The notes beneath the pieces were generated by a model. The model saw only the letters and a program-made list of their open reading frames with translations. It made no database searches and was not told where the DNA came from. A stretch of 64,000 bases of DNA from Synergistaceae bacterium (GTDB lineage: Bacteria; Synergistota; Synergistia; Synergistales; Aminobacteriaceae): assembly GCA_017451025.1 (NCBI GenBank), contig JAFSSM010000021.1:62001-126000 (forward strand). The letters run 5' to 3'. Each line of letters starts with the position of its first letter. The stretch's first letter is position 1. Both the position numbers and the translations under genes were made by a program. Shown piece after piece: positions 27,929-36,655 of this stretch.

Positions 27929-30900
27929 TTACTTGGCCGCAATCACCGGCTTATAGGTTACTCCTCCTTCAAGCCACGCAGATGCTATTATTTTCCTGTT
28001 TCGCGGAACTTCATTTATTTCCTCGCCGCCAGCATCAAAGAACTCTGCAATAGCGTCATCCTCCGAAGGGTCTCTATCCTGTGCGCGTGCAAGCCAGAAT
28101 AGTTTTCGGCCGGGCTTCGCGTTTCCCTCAAGCTCTATCCTCATGTCGTACATACCGCTTTCGTCAACCTTAATCTCCCCAAGTTCGAAAACTATCTCGT
28201 AACCTTCAGGAAGTGAGAGACCCGAAACCGGCTCTATCAGTGCCGAATTATTGCCGGTCTCGAAAAATCCGCCGGCCACCGCCGCAACAGGAGATGCTTC
28301 AATCTTCAGCTTCAGCGTCTTGCTCACGCTCTTGACCTCATTCGTCGCCGTAACCTTTACCCTGTAGGTCCCGGAACTAAGCGGTGTACCGGAGATTTTC
28401 CCTGTCTCTGCGTCCAGCTCAAGACCTGCAGGCATCGTTGACCTGTCGCACTTCCAGGTGATTTCGCCCGTACCCGTCGCGGAAAGCGTTGCGCTGTAAT
28501 CCTGCCACTGGTTGCCGTCAGGCAGACTCTTGGTCGTAATCGTTGGCTTGAGTGCATTAATTTCCAGCTTGTAGGACGTATTGGCATCACCGCCTGCGTT
28601 TTGCGCGTGAACACGAACCGTCCCGCTGAACGCAGCTTCTGATGTTCCGCTAAATACTCCGTCCTCAAACGTAATACCGTCCGGCAATTCGCCGTCGAGC
28701 GTCCAGGTTATCGGCTGAGTTCCGCTTGCTTTGAGCGTAACGTTATAGGCCTTGCCAGCTGTCCCGGCCTTGAGGTTCTTGGTCTTGATCTGCGGAGCTA
28801 CTGCGTTAATCTTCACCGTTACTTCCTTCGTGTCCTCGCCGTATTTGTTCTCGGCCTTAACGATGAACGTGTAACTGCCTGACCCTGTCGGTTTGCCCTT
28901 GAGCTGTCCGGATTTTGCGTTGATAGTGAGTCCTTCAGGAAGAGTGTCCGTATCCTCAACAGACCACGTTATCGGCGTTGTGCCTGTGGCCGTGAACTTC
29001 TTGCTGTAAGATTTTCCCGTAGTGCCGTCCTCAAGAGTTACGTCGTTAATCACAGGCTCAGAATCGATTACCAGCTTCAGAGTCTTGCTGAGTTTTCCTC
29101 CGGCGTTTTCGGCCTGAATCTTTACGTTGAACTTCCCCGATTCCTCAGGAGCACCCGTAATCGTGAGCACACCTTCATCAACTTCATAGCTGAGTCCCTT
29201 AGGCAGGCCGTCAACTTTCACCGTATTAACCTTTGACCCGGTAAGCTCAATAGGCATCTCGTAAATTTCGCCGGCCATTCCCGAGTTCAGGGACTTAGCC
29301 GTTATTGTCGGCCTTGTTACGCTGATTTTGAGGGTGCATGTCTTGGTGGCATCTCCGCCGGTGTTGTGCGCTGAAACATCAAACTTGAATGTGCCTCCCT
29401 CAGTGGGAGTTCCGCTTATTTTTGCTGTCCCGTCCTCCATGTCCTCAAACACGAGGCCGTCAGGGAGTTTATCCTCTTCGCACTCCCAATCTACAGTGCC
29501 TGTACCTGCACTGAGCGAGAACACTGTGCTGTAAGGTACATCAACAGTTCCCGCACGAATAGTTGCCTTGATTTTTGGCGCAACGTCTACCACGTTAAGC
29601 GTTATCTCGGTTGAAGCACTGCCTCCGCTGTTCGTCGCCGTAAGTGTGAATGTGTAATCACCGGCTGTTGTCGCTTTTCCGGTGAGCTTGCCGGTTGAGC
29701 TGTTGAGGGTCAGGCCGACGGGAAGAGTCCCCTCAGTTACCGACCATGTTACCGGATTGTTGGCGTGCACCTTGAACTTGTGATTGAAGGACTTGTTGAC
29801 GACAGCGTGCTCGTTTTCCTCCAGAAGTGCTTCCTTGTCTATCATCGGAGGTTCAACGTACTCTACACCGTCAACATAGAGCTTGTAGCCCATCGTTACG
29901 ACAATACAGGTCTCCTCAACATTGAGTGATGATACATAAGAATTTCCGCTCAATTCCCACTTGCTATAAGGTGCGAGCGAAACATCAACCGTACCGCTTG
30001 CGCCTGAGGGGTTGATTGTGCCATAAAAAGCGGCTTCGTTCGAGAGGTTCAATTCCAGCGAAGAAGAACTGTCCACGAGAATATTCCTGTAGATTGCTGA
30101 GTTGTCCGTAACATTGAGGGTAACTTTTCCGGATTCGGCCTTCATGAAATAGTCGTCCGCACCGTTGGGCTTGATATATACACCATTGGAAATGTTAATT
30201 TCTGCGGCAGCCCTGCTAACCTGGAAGACGGTACCCTTGCTGAATGTGAGACTTCCGCCCGTCATCGAGAAGGTGTTTACTGCGTCCGAATTATCACCGC
30301 GTATTAATACTGCCTGGCGGTTTGTGTCTGTCCCGTTCGACTTGCCGGTGAACGCAGAAATGTTGACGTTGTTGACCTCTACAGTACCGCCGCCCTCAAT
30401 TATCACAGTATTGGAGGCCGCAGTGCTAATTGTAGAGTCTTTCACAGTGATAGTACCGCCGCCCTTGCCGGAATATATCGCCGGTGATGAAGCCCCTGTT
30501 GTATCGAGAAGGATGGAATCTGCCTCGATAATGCCTCCGCCCGTAGCCATCAGGCCGCTTGAGTTATTGCTCTGGGTGTTGATTGCCGTGTTTGAGAGTG
30601 TAATTTTGGTGTCATCGCCGGAATTTTCGCCGTCCAGCTCCCCGCCGTAAGAGAAGACTGCATGACCGTATGCCGCACTCGACCGGATTTCCGAAGCCCC
30701 CTCTATCGTCAGCTCCGCACCCTCGTCCGCGTAAACTGCCGCGTTAGTTCCCAGTTCGTCATAGTTGCTGTTCTGGCCTGATGCATCACCCGTCTTAGTG
30801 ATTATTGCGTCGCTGAACTCTTCCGATTCGCCGGAAAGAGATAGTGCGTGAGTATTTGGTGTTGTCGATGTATATTCTTTTGCATGTCCAGTCCCGGCAC

Positions 30901-30952
30901 AAACCAGCATGATAACCGCCGCTAAAACAGACAAATATTTATTGCATTTCAT
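27929..30952 (-). CDS. Secreted protein: beta-helix passenger, six Ig-like (He_PIG) repeats, shared C-terminal module
   Basis: 1007 residues, exported by a signal peptide (MKCNKYLSVLAAVIMLVCAG, cut after AHA-like GHA near 24). Residues 40-360 are a Gly/Ser/Thr/Asn-rich repeat region like autotransporter passengers (AVYADEGAELTIEG). Then six Ig-like putative domains of about 85 residues, each with the LP.GL..... SGTP...G.Y.F.V.A.N pattern. The last 100 residues are a module also found in the other two Ig-repeat proteins of the window. No autotransporter barrel, LPXTG or Synergist-CTERM tail. Probably a surface or matrix protein; ligand unknown. Confidence 0.82.
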   Translation of the reverse strand: MKCNKYLSVLAAVIMLVCAGTGHAKEYTSTTPNTHALSLSGESEEFSDAIITKTGDASGQNSNYDELGTNAAVYADEGAELTIEGASEIRSSAAYGHAVFSYGGELDGENSGDDTKITLSNTAINTQSNNSSGLMATGGGIIEADSILLDTTGASSPAIYSGKGGGTITVKDSTISTAASNTVIIEGGGTVEVNNVNISAFTGKSNGTDTNRQAVLIRGDNSDAVNTFSMTGGSLTFSKGTVFQVSRAAAEINISNGVYIKPNGADDYFMKAESGKVTLNVTDNSAIYRNILVDSSSSLELNLSNEAAFYGTINPSGASGTVDVSLAPYSKWELSGNSYVSSLNVEETCIVVTMGYKLYVDGVEYVEPPMIDKEALLEENEHAVVNKSFNHKFKVHANNPVTWSVTEGTLPVGLTLNSSTGKLTGKATTAGDYTFTLTATNSGGSASTEITLNVVDVAPKIKATIRAGTVDVPYSTVFSLSAGTGTVDWECEEDKLPDGLVFEDMEDGTAKISGTPTEGGTFKFDVSAHNTGGDATKTCTLKISVTRPTITAKSLNSGMAGEIYEMPIELTGSKVNTVKVDGLPKGLSYEVDEGVLTITGAPEESGKFNVKIQAENAGGKLSKTLKLVIDSEPVINDVTLEDGTTGKSYSKKFTATGTTPITWSVEDTDTLPEGLTINAKSGQLKGKPTGSGSYTFIVKAENKYGEDTKEVTVKINAVAPQIKTKNLKAGTAGKAYNVTLKASGTQPITWTLDGELPDGITFEDGVFSGTSEAAFSGTVRVHAQNAGGDANTSYKLEINALKPTITTKSLPDGNQWQDYSATLSATGTGEITWKCDRSTMPAGLELDAETGKISGTPLSSGTYRVKVTATNEVKSVSKTLKLKIEASPVAAVAGGFFETGNNSALIEPVSGLSLPEGYEIVFELGEIKVDESGMYDMRIELEGNAKPGRKLFWLARAQDRDPSEDDAIAEFFDAGGEEINEVPRNRKIIASAWLEGGVTYKPVIAAK

Positions 30953-31042
30953 GGGGAACGCCTCCTTAGAATTTGCTGTAATTTGCTGGAAGTATTGATA
31001 ATTTATTAGTCGGATATATTCTGCGATAACTTAAATTTGCGC

Positions 31043-31080
31043 AAAAAATGAGACCCTCACGTTTTGTGTGAAGGCCTCAT
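31043..31080 (-). terminator. Terminator after tRNA-Pro
   Basis: Minus strand ATGAGGCCTTCAC pairs with GTGAGGGTCTCAT (few mismatches), loop ACAAAA, then six T. Separates the tRNA-Pro transcript from Ig-repeat gene 1. Confidence 0.82.
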
Positions 31081-31099
31081 CATTATTGTCTGGATTTTA

Positions 31100-31178
31100 T
31101 GGTCGGGACGAGAGGATTCGAACCTCCGACCCCCTGCACCCCATGCAGATGCGCTAAGCCAGACTGCGCTACGTCCCG
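31100..31178 (-). tRNA. tRNA-Pro (anticodon GGG)
   Basis: 79 bases with encoded CCA. Acceptor stem CGGGACG pairs with CGTCCCG; D arm GCGC/GCGC; anticodon loop ATGGGGT carries GGG, reading CCC; T loop TTCGAAT. It starts 10 bases after the stop of Ig-repeat gene 2 on the same strand and is followed by a terminator, so it may depend on that gene's transcript. Confidence 0.95.
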
Positions 31179-31188
31179 AAAACACAAG

Positions 31189-33912
31189 TTATTTTAGCGC
31201 AATTTCCCCATTCGTCAAGTTTTTCACGGCTATCACAGGATTATACACTCTGCCCTCGTTGAGCCAAACCGACACCGTAATTTTTCTGCTCTCCGGCACG
31301 CACGAAATCTCTCTGCCTTCCTCGTCGAAGAACTCCGCAATATTATCGTCGTCCGAAGGATCAGAGCTGTTAGCCAGCCAGATTAATGCGGCCCCTGCCG
31401 GAATATCCCCGCTGAGAGTTACGCTGAAGTCATGCATCCCGGAAATATCCGTGCTGACTGTCCCAAGTTCTGCCGCTATCACGTAATCATCAGGTGAAAT
31501 TATTCCGCCAAGTTCCGGCAATTCCTGCGGAGTGCTATTCACATCGTCAGGCACAAGGTTTTCACCGCTAGACCTGCTATTGTATGGAGCAGGATCCACC
31601 GTCAAGTCAAAACTCTTCGTGTCAGTGCCGTATGGGTTTGTCGCTATCACAACCAGAGTAAGATTCGAGAATGCATATTGAGGCTTGCCGGTTATTTGTC
31701 CGGACTTGGCATTGATGGAAATTCCTGTGTAGTAGTTGTTGCGTAATTCCCAAGTTATCGGCTTTGAACCGCTGGCAGTAATTTTTGCCTTGTAGTTTTT
31801 CCCTCTTGTGCCGTGGGGAAGAGTGGCTGCATTAATTGACGGCGGAGTCTCAACAGTGAGCGTGAGATTCTTTTTGGCCTTTCCGCCTGCGTTGGACGCT
31901 TCGAGTATCGCCTTATACTTGCCGCCGCTTGTCGGGGTTCCGGATATATTTATCGTACCGTCCGCCGAAACATAGTCATAGCTCAATCCTGGAGGAAGAT
32001 TAGTTACCTGCACGTTAATGGGCTGACTGCCTGTCAGCGTTGCCGCAAATGAAAACGCTCTGCCTACTGCTGGCACAGATGCCTTCGGGATTTTTGGAGT
32101 TACCAGTTTGGGCTTTTCTGCCTGAATGTTTACCTTGAGCTTCTTTGAGGATTCACCCTCTGAGTTTTTGGCGGTAGCTGTTACTGATTCCTTCCAGCCT
32201 TCGGTAGGAATACCGCTAAGGACTCCTGTTGCTGCGTCAAACGACAGTCCTGCGGGGAGATCTCCCTCCAGCGACCAGGTTATGCCTGTGCCTGTCTTGG
32301 AGGAGAAGACTGCTTCGTAGTAATAGCCGATCCTTTTGAACTTGCTCGTTATCTTGACGGCGGCTTTGGGTTTGTCGTTGTCCACAGTCAGAGTCATTGT
32401 GCGCTTGGTGCTACCTTTTGGGTTAGTGGCTATCAGTCCGATTTTGTATGTACCTAAGGCTGAAGGAGCACCCTTGAACTTGCCCTTTGAGGTCAGTTCA
32501 AGGCCGTCGGGCAAATTCTGGGCAGTCCAAGTGATGGGTTTATCGCCAGTTGCTTTTAGGGAGATGGTGTAGGATTTGTTCACCTTAGCATTTTTGAGGC
32601 TGTCAGTTTTGAAGTCGGGGCCTCCGTCGTAAGAGTCAGGTTCTGGTTCGGGGTCAGGCTCCGGGTCCGGGTCCGGGTCCGTATCTGAGTCTGCATATCC
32701 GATGACCATAGAAAACTCTTTATCAGAAGCTCCTCCGGCGTTACTGACGATAAGATGGAATCGCCAAGTCCCTTTTTGTTCAGGAATGCCAGAAATAACA
32801 CCCTCTGAATTTATAGACAAGCCAGCCGGAAGTGACGTCGACCTGAAACTTATGGGAGCTGTACCGGTTGCGGAAACGGTGAAGTTATACGGCTTATTTA
32901 CTTTGCCGGCCGGAAGGGAAGTAGTCGTAATTACAGGTGCTACATACACAGGCTGATCGGCCCCCTTAGCAACGTTAATGGTAAATTGCTTCTGCGAACT
33001 GTTGAAGCCGTTGGTTACATCTACGGTGAACGTGAAATTTCCTGTCGCGGTAGGTGTGCCATAGATTAAGCCATTGCTGCTCAATGTCAGGCCGCCGGGA
33101 AGAGAACCGCTCTTGACTATCCAGTCTACAGGATCGTTCCCTTCTACGGAGAGTTGAACTCTGTATAGTTCGTTGGTCTTGGCCTGAGACAGTGATTGCG
33201 TCGAAATCTTTGGAGCAGCAGGTATGTTATTAGCATCCTTGACTACGGCAATCGGGTAAAACCATGTATAGCCTATTACGTTGCCGCACGTCATGCTCAT
33301 TGAGAATGTTCCTGTTTGGGTAGGTGTTCCTTGAAGTGCTCCGACTGGATATGTTACACCATCTACTTCCTCGTAATACGGAAAAGTCATTCCTGCTGGA
33401 GCAGGGGCATAGTTCGGGTTTACTATTGACCAAGTTGCGCGCATGTGATCCGCCGTATCAAACCTGAAGTCGTATTTTTTACCCTTTATGAAGCCTATAA
33501 CGCTTCTTGTTTCTATGACAGGTTCAGTAGTCATCGCATACGGAGCAATTGTTATGCAGAAAGTTCTGGAGTCTCTTTCGCCAGACCCGGTAGCAGTAAC
33601 TGTAAACACATATTTTCCTGCCTTTGTCGGGGTGCCCTCTATATCGAAGAATGCCATCGCATTTGTACTCTTGGAGTTTGGGTAAAAACTTAAACTTAAT
33701 CCTGGAGGAAGTGAGCCGGATGTAACGTTCATTTTTAAAGTTTTACCGTCAGCGTTTCCTCCGAATGTGTTGGCATCTATGCTGAATTTATATTGCGTGT
33801 TTAGATACCCGTCAAATGGAGGAATGGGGTCTACTGTAATGGCAAGGCATGGTGAAACTGTCGCCAGCACAGCAAACACGCAGCACATAAGAACAAGTAA
33901 TTTCCTGAACAT
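31189..33912 (-). CDS. Secreted protein: eight Ig-like repeats, Asp-Pro linker, shared C-terminal module
   Basis: 907 residues with a signal peptide (MFRKLLVLMCCVFAVLAT, cut near residue 24). Eight Ig-like domains; between the fourth and fifth is an acidic proline linker of alternating DP/EP residues (encoded about 32640-32690) that should stand stiff. The final 100 residues match the C-terminal module of Ig-repeat protein 1 (IAEFFDEEGREI..VPESRKITVSVWL). AGGAGG lies 7-8 bases upstream of the ATG. No enzyme motif. Likely surface adhesin or matrix component. Confidence 0.82.
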   Translation of the reverse strand: MFRKLLVLMCCVFAVLATVSPCLAITVDPIPPFDGYLNTQYKFSIDANTFGGNADGKTLKMNVTSGSLPPGLSLSFYPNSKSTNAMAFFDIEGTPTKAGKYVFTVTATGSGERDSRTFCITIAPYAMTTEPVIETRSVIGFIKGKKYDFRFDTADHMRATWSIVNPNYAPAPAGMTFPYYEEVDGVTYPVGALQGTPTQTGTFSMSMTCGNVIGYTWFYPIAVVKDANNIPAAPKISTQSLSQAKTNELYRVQLSVEGNDPVDWIVKSGSLPGGLTLSSNGLIYGTPTATGNFTFTVDVTNGFNSSQKQFTINVAKGADQPVYVAPVITTTSLPAGKVNKPYNFTVSATGTAPISFRSTSLPAGLSINSEGVISGIPEQKGTWRFHLIVSNAGGASDKEFSMVIGYADSDTDPDPDPEPDPEPEPDSYDGGPDFKTDSLKNAKVNKSYTISLKATGDKPITWTAQNLPDGLELTSKGKFKGAPSALGTYKIGLIATNPKGSTKRTMTLTVDNDKPKAAVKITSKFKRIGYYYEAVFSSKTGTGITWSLEGDLPAGLSFDAATGVLSGIPTEGWKESVTATAKNSEGESSKKLKVNIQAEKPKLVTPKIPKASVPAVGRAFSFAATLTGSQPINVQVTNLPPGLSYDYVSADGTINISGTPTSGGKYKAILEASNAGGKAKKNLTLTVETPPSINAATLPHGTRGKNYKAKITASGSKPITWELRNNYYTGISINAKSGQITGKPQYAFSNLTLVVIATNPYGTDTKSFDLTVDPAPYNSRSSGENLVPDDVNSTPQELPELGGIISPDDYVIAAELGTVSTDISGMHDFSVTLSGDIPAGAALIWLANSSDPSDDDNIAEFFDEEGREISCVPESRKITVSVWLNEGRVYNPVIAVKNLTNGEIALK

Positions 33913-33980
33913 AGTAATTACCTCCTGAAATAAATTGTGAATTGAGCATGATTATAACAATTTTCGGAATCGCAGGCCCA

Positions 33981-34012
33981 AAAAATAAGACCCCTGCTTG
34001 TTCAGCAAGGGC
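33981..34012 (-). terminator. Terminator after the DUF4177 gene
   Basis: Minus strand GGCCCTTGCT pairs with AGCAGGGGTC (one mismatch), followed by TTATTTTTT. Eight bases past the stop at 34020. Confidence 0.75.
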
Positions 34013-34019
34013 CTTCGCC

Positions 34020-34283
34020 TTAAATCTCGCGCTTCATGATCACAAAGAAAACGTTCGGGTCAAATGTCGTCCTCACCGCAAATATCTCCGACACTTCCCA
34101 TCCATCAGCTCCCCACTTGTTCAGAAGCTCTTCAACCTGTTCCGTCTTGCCTGCGGCCTCCTTTGCCTTCTGAAGCGAGGTCAGAGACCCGAGAGGCACA
34201 ACCTTGTATTCGTACTTGGCCTTCGCACAGGCACCGCACGCAAAGCACAAAACCATCAATGCCGACAGCAATAATTTCCTCAC
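34020..34283 (-). CDS. Small exported DUF4177-like protein
   Basis: 87 residues. Signal-like start MRKLLLSALMVLCFACGAC; the cysteines could form a lipobox, but the spacing is not ideal. The rest (KYEYKVVPLGSL ... EELLNKWGADGWEVSEIF) follows the DUF4177 pattern, a small domain of unknown role. 14 bases after the polysaccharide-export gene; probably its last operon partner. Confidence 0.75.
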   Translation of the reverse strand: MRKLLLSALMVLCFACGACAKAKYEYKVVPLGSLTSLQKAKEAAGKTEQVEELLNKWGADGWEVSEIFAVRTTFDPNVFFVIMKREI

Positions 34284-34297
34284 ATCAAAAACCTCCT

Positions 34298-36637
34298 CTA
34301 GTCGTTTATCTGGTCGAGAATTACTCCGGCCGCAACCGCTACCTTGTAGATTATGTCGATCGTGTCCTTGAACGTCTCGATGGATTCCCTGTTCATGTAC
34401 TTCACCGGCACAACTATAGTATCTCCAGGCTCAACCTTCGCACTGAACCCGCGAGGAGCTGTCCACTGCTTGCTGGAGAGCATCGCCGTACTCCTGGTGA
34501 GTCTAACTGTGCTTCCGTCGCTCTTCAGCAGGTAGACCATTCTCTTGTGCGCAGTCTTGATCGCTCCGCCCGCCGCACTGATATAGCCGTTTATGCCCAT
34601 GTCCGGCCTGTAGACCTGAGACGATGACGTGTACACAGCACCCATCACGTGAACTACGAGCGGGGTATCCGGAATCGTGAGTGTATCGCCGTCCTGAAGC
34701 TCATAGTCATACGGAGTGCCTTTGATGTTCGCGGGGGTATCTACCTTCGTGATTACCCGCCCCATTATGTCGAGCTCGCGCAGGTTGTTGATGAGCTGCA
34801 TTCTGCGCTGGTACTCCGCACCGAACGCCGCGCTGTTGCTGAGTCCCGCACTGGCTGTGTTCTGCATCGCCTCCAGAAGCTCCTGCTGCATCCTGTCGGC
34901 AACCTGATTCAGTGCCTTCTTCTGTTCTTCCGCAACGCTAAGCCTCGTGAAAATTGCTCCCCTCAAGAATGCCCTGCGGGTGAATCCTCCGACACGTTCC
35001 AGCAAATCAGAGAGCTTTTCCCCTGCGAACATTGAGTACACTCCCGGCCTCTTGACCTCGCCCTCAACAGTTACGCGTATCTGCTGTTTCCAGTCGGGTA
35101 TCACCAAAACCGTGAGCTGATCTCCGTTCTCGAGGGTCATGTTCTGCATGGGGTCTCCGCGCAATGCCTGCAGTATGTCTATGTTGAAGCGTTCCTGCAC
35201 CGGGCCGTCAAGAGAAGGCGTTACTCGTGTAAGCTCTGCCTTTTCGCTGGCGGTACTGCTCAAGCCTCCTGCACGGTTTATCAGGTCCGAAATTCTGGTG
35301 TAGCCCGGAACTATCACGAACGATCCCTCGCGCATAACCTGGCCGTTTACGCTCGCGGTCGCCGCAAAATTGTAGATAGGGTACATCCTGATGATGTCGC
35401 CGTCCTGAAGCTCGGTGTTCTCGATCTCCTCGAAACTGCCCTCCGTTGCTCCGGCATATTCATTGTTGTAGACCCTGTAGAACTGAATGCGGCCTCGAGA
35501 AGTCTGCGCTCTGAGTCCTCCTGCAATGTAGAGCAGATCCTTCAAGCGTGTTGCACCGTTAAGCTCATAAACTCCCGGAGTCTGAACTTCACCTGCAACT
35601 CCGACCAGAGGCCCGACCGGCGGAATGTATATCACGTCGCCATTTTGGAGCCTTGCGTCCTGAGTCTTGTCGCCCTGAAGCAGCATTGCGTACATGTCAA
35701 AAATTGTGATGGTCTTGTTGCCGCGTTTAAGCTCAATTTTGCGCAGTGAGCCGTTCTGACTCGGGCCGCCCGAAGCCAATAATGCGTTCATCAGTGTTGC
35801 GAATGACGAGACAGAGTACGCACCGGGACGCTGGGCATTGCCGGTAACGTAGACGGTGATCGAGCGGAGCCTTCCCATCGACAAATTCATCTGGTAGCCG
35901 GTGTAATACTGGTTAAGGCGTGAAGCGATAATGCGCTCGCCCTCTGCCAGAGTGTAGCCCGCGAGCCTGACTGCCCCGATGTGCGGAATAGTTGCCATTC
36001 CGTCGCGGTTCACCATCACACGGAAACTGCCCTCCTCCGGGATGCCCCAGAGGGTCAGCGTAATTTCGTCGCCTGTACCTATCCTGTAGTCCTGAGTTAC
36101 CGGTACGTTGTCGATCGGGTCGTAATTCGTGATGACGCTGCTGTTCCATGCCTCATTAGTGTTTTGCGAGGAAGTCTGCCGTGTCTGTGAAGTAGTTGAG
36201 GTAGTTGTTGTGCGTCCTGTTGTGCTGAGTGAGGCCGAAGGAGGATTTAGCGGCTGGAAGAACGACATTCCGTAGCGCGGAAGTCTGCGCAAGAGAGACC
36301 CCATCGGATTCTTGGCCGTCTTCGAAAAAAGTATCTGGTCAAAATAAGTGTTTATCTCGTCTTCTGTGGGAGTGTCGCCTATCAGTTCCAGCCTCTTGAG
36401 ATCCTTAGAGGTCAACGTCCCTGCAGTAGTCTCTTCGTCCGGATGATAGCGCAGAGAGTCCGGCATAGCATATCCGTCCATGATGGTCTGGCCTGTGCCC
36501 TGCATTCCAGTAGCCAGACCCGACGAAGGCACAGCGATATTGCCGTAATTTGCGCCGTAAACACAGGAATACATAGACAGCACGAGTAATCCTGCCAAGA
36601 ATAATTTTTTGCCTTTTTTGCCCGAGAATTTCACCAT
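34298..36637 (-). CDS. Outer-membrane polysaccharide export protein with SLBB repeats (Wza/GfcE-like)
   Basis: 779 residues, signal peptide at 1-28. A low-complexity Ser/Thr stretch near 140-160 precedes the Poly_export domain (YRIGTGDEITLTLWGIPEEGSFRVMVNRDG, about 180-260). At least four SLBB repeats follow (V.G.VQ.PGVY.L..., VEGEVKRPGVYSM...), and a last hydrophobic helix (VAVAAGVIL). Longer than Wza (about 380), in the range of multi-SLBB export proteins. Start ATG 36637 with GAGGTGA upstream. Lies 18 bases after the YjbH-like gene. Confidence 0.88.
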   Translation of the reverse strand: MVKFSGKKGKKLFLAGLLVLSMYSCVYGANYGNIAVPSSGLATGMQGTGQTIMDGYAMPDSLRYHPDEETTAGTLTSKDLKRLELIGDTPTEDEINTYFDQILFSKTAKNPMGSLLRRLPRYGMSFFQPLNPPSASLSTTGRTTTTSTTSQTRQTSSQNTNEAWNSSVITNYDPIDNVPVTQDYRIGTGDEITLTLWGIPEEGSFRVMVNRDGMATIPHIGAVRLAGYTLAEGERIIASRLNQYYTGYQMNLSMGRLRSITVYVTGNAQRPGAYSVSSFATLMNALLASGGPSQNGSLRKIELKRGNKTITIFDMYAMLLQGDKTQDARLQNGDVIYIPPVGPLVGVAGEVQTPGVYELNGATRLKDLLYIAGGLRAQTSRGRIQFYRVYNNEYAGATEGSFEEIENTELQDGDIIRMYPIYNFAATASVNGQVMREGSFVIVPGYTRISDLINRAGGLSSTASEKAELTRVTPSLDGPVQERFNIDILQALRGDPMQNMTLENGDQLTVLVIPDWKQQIRVTVEGEVKRPGVYSMFAGEKLSDLLERVGGFTRRAFLRGAIFTRLSVAEEQKKALNQVADRMQQELLEAMQNTASAGLSNSAAFGAEYQRRMQLINNLRELDIMGRVITKVDTPANIKGTPYDYELQDGDTLTIPDTPLVVHVMGAVYTSSSQVYRPDMGINGYISAAGGAIKTAHKRMVYLLKSDGSTVRLTRSTAMLSSKQWTAPRGFSAKVEPGDTIVVPVKYMNRESIETFKDTIDIIYKVAVAAGVILDQIND

Positions 36638-36655
36638 TAATCACCTCAGAAAAAT

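Noticed and set aside
27929-30952. Classical type V autotransporter
   Set aside because: The passenger-like N-terminal part is present, but the C terminus lacks a beta-barrel with terminal aromatic residue.
32640-32690. Tandem DNA repeat of GGGTCC type
   Set aside because: It encodes the acidic Asp-Pro linker of Ig-repeat protein 2; coding explains it.
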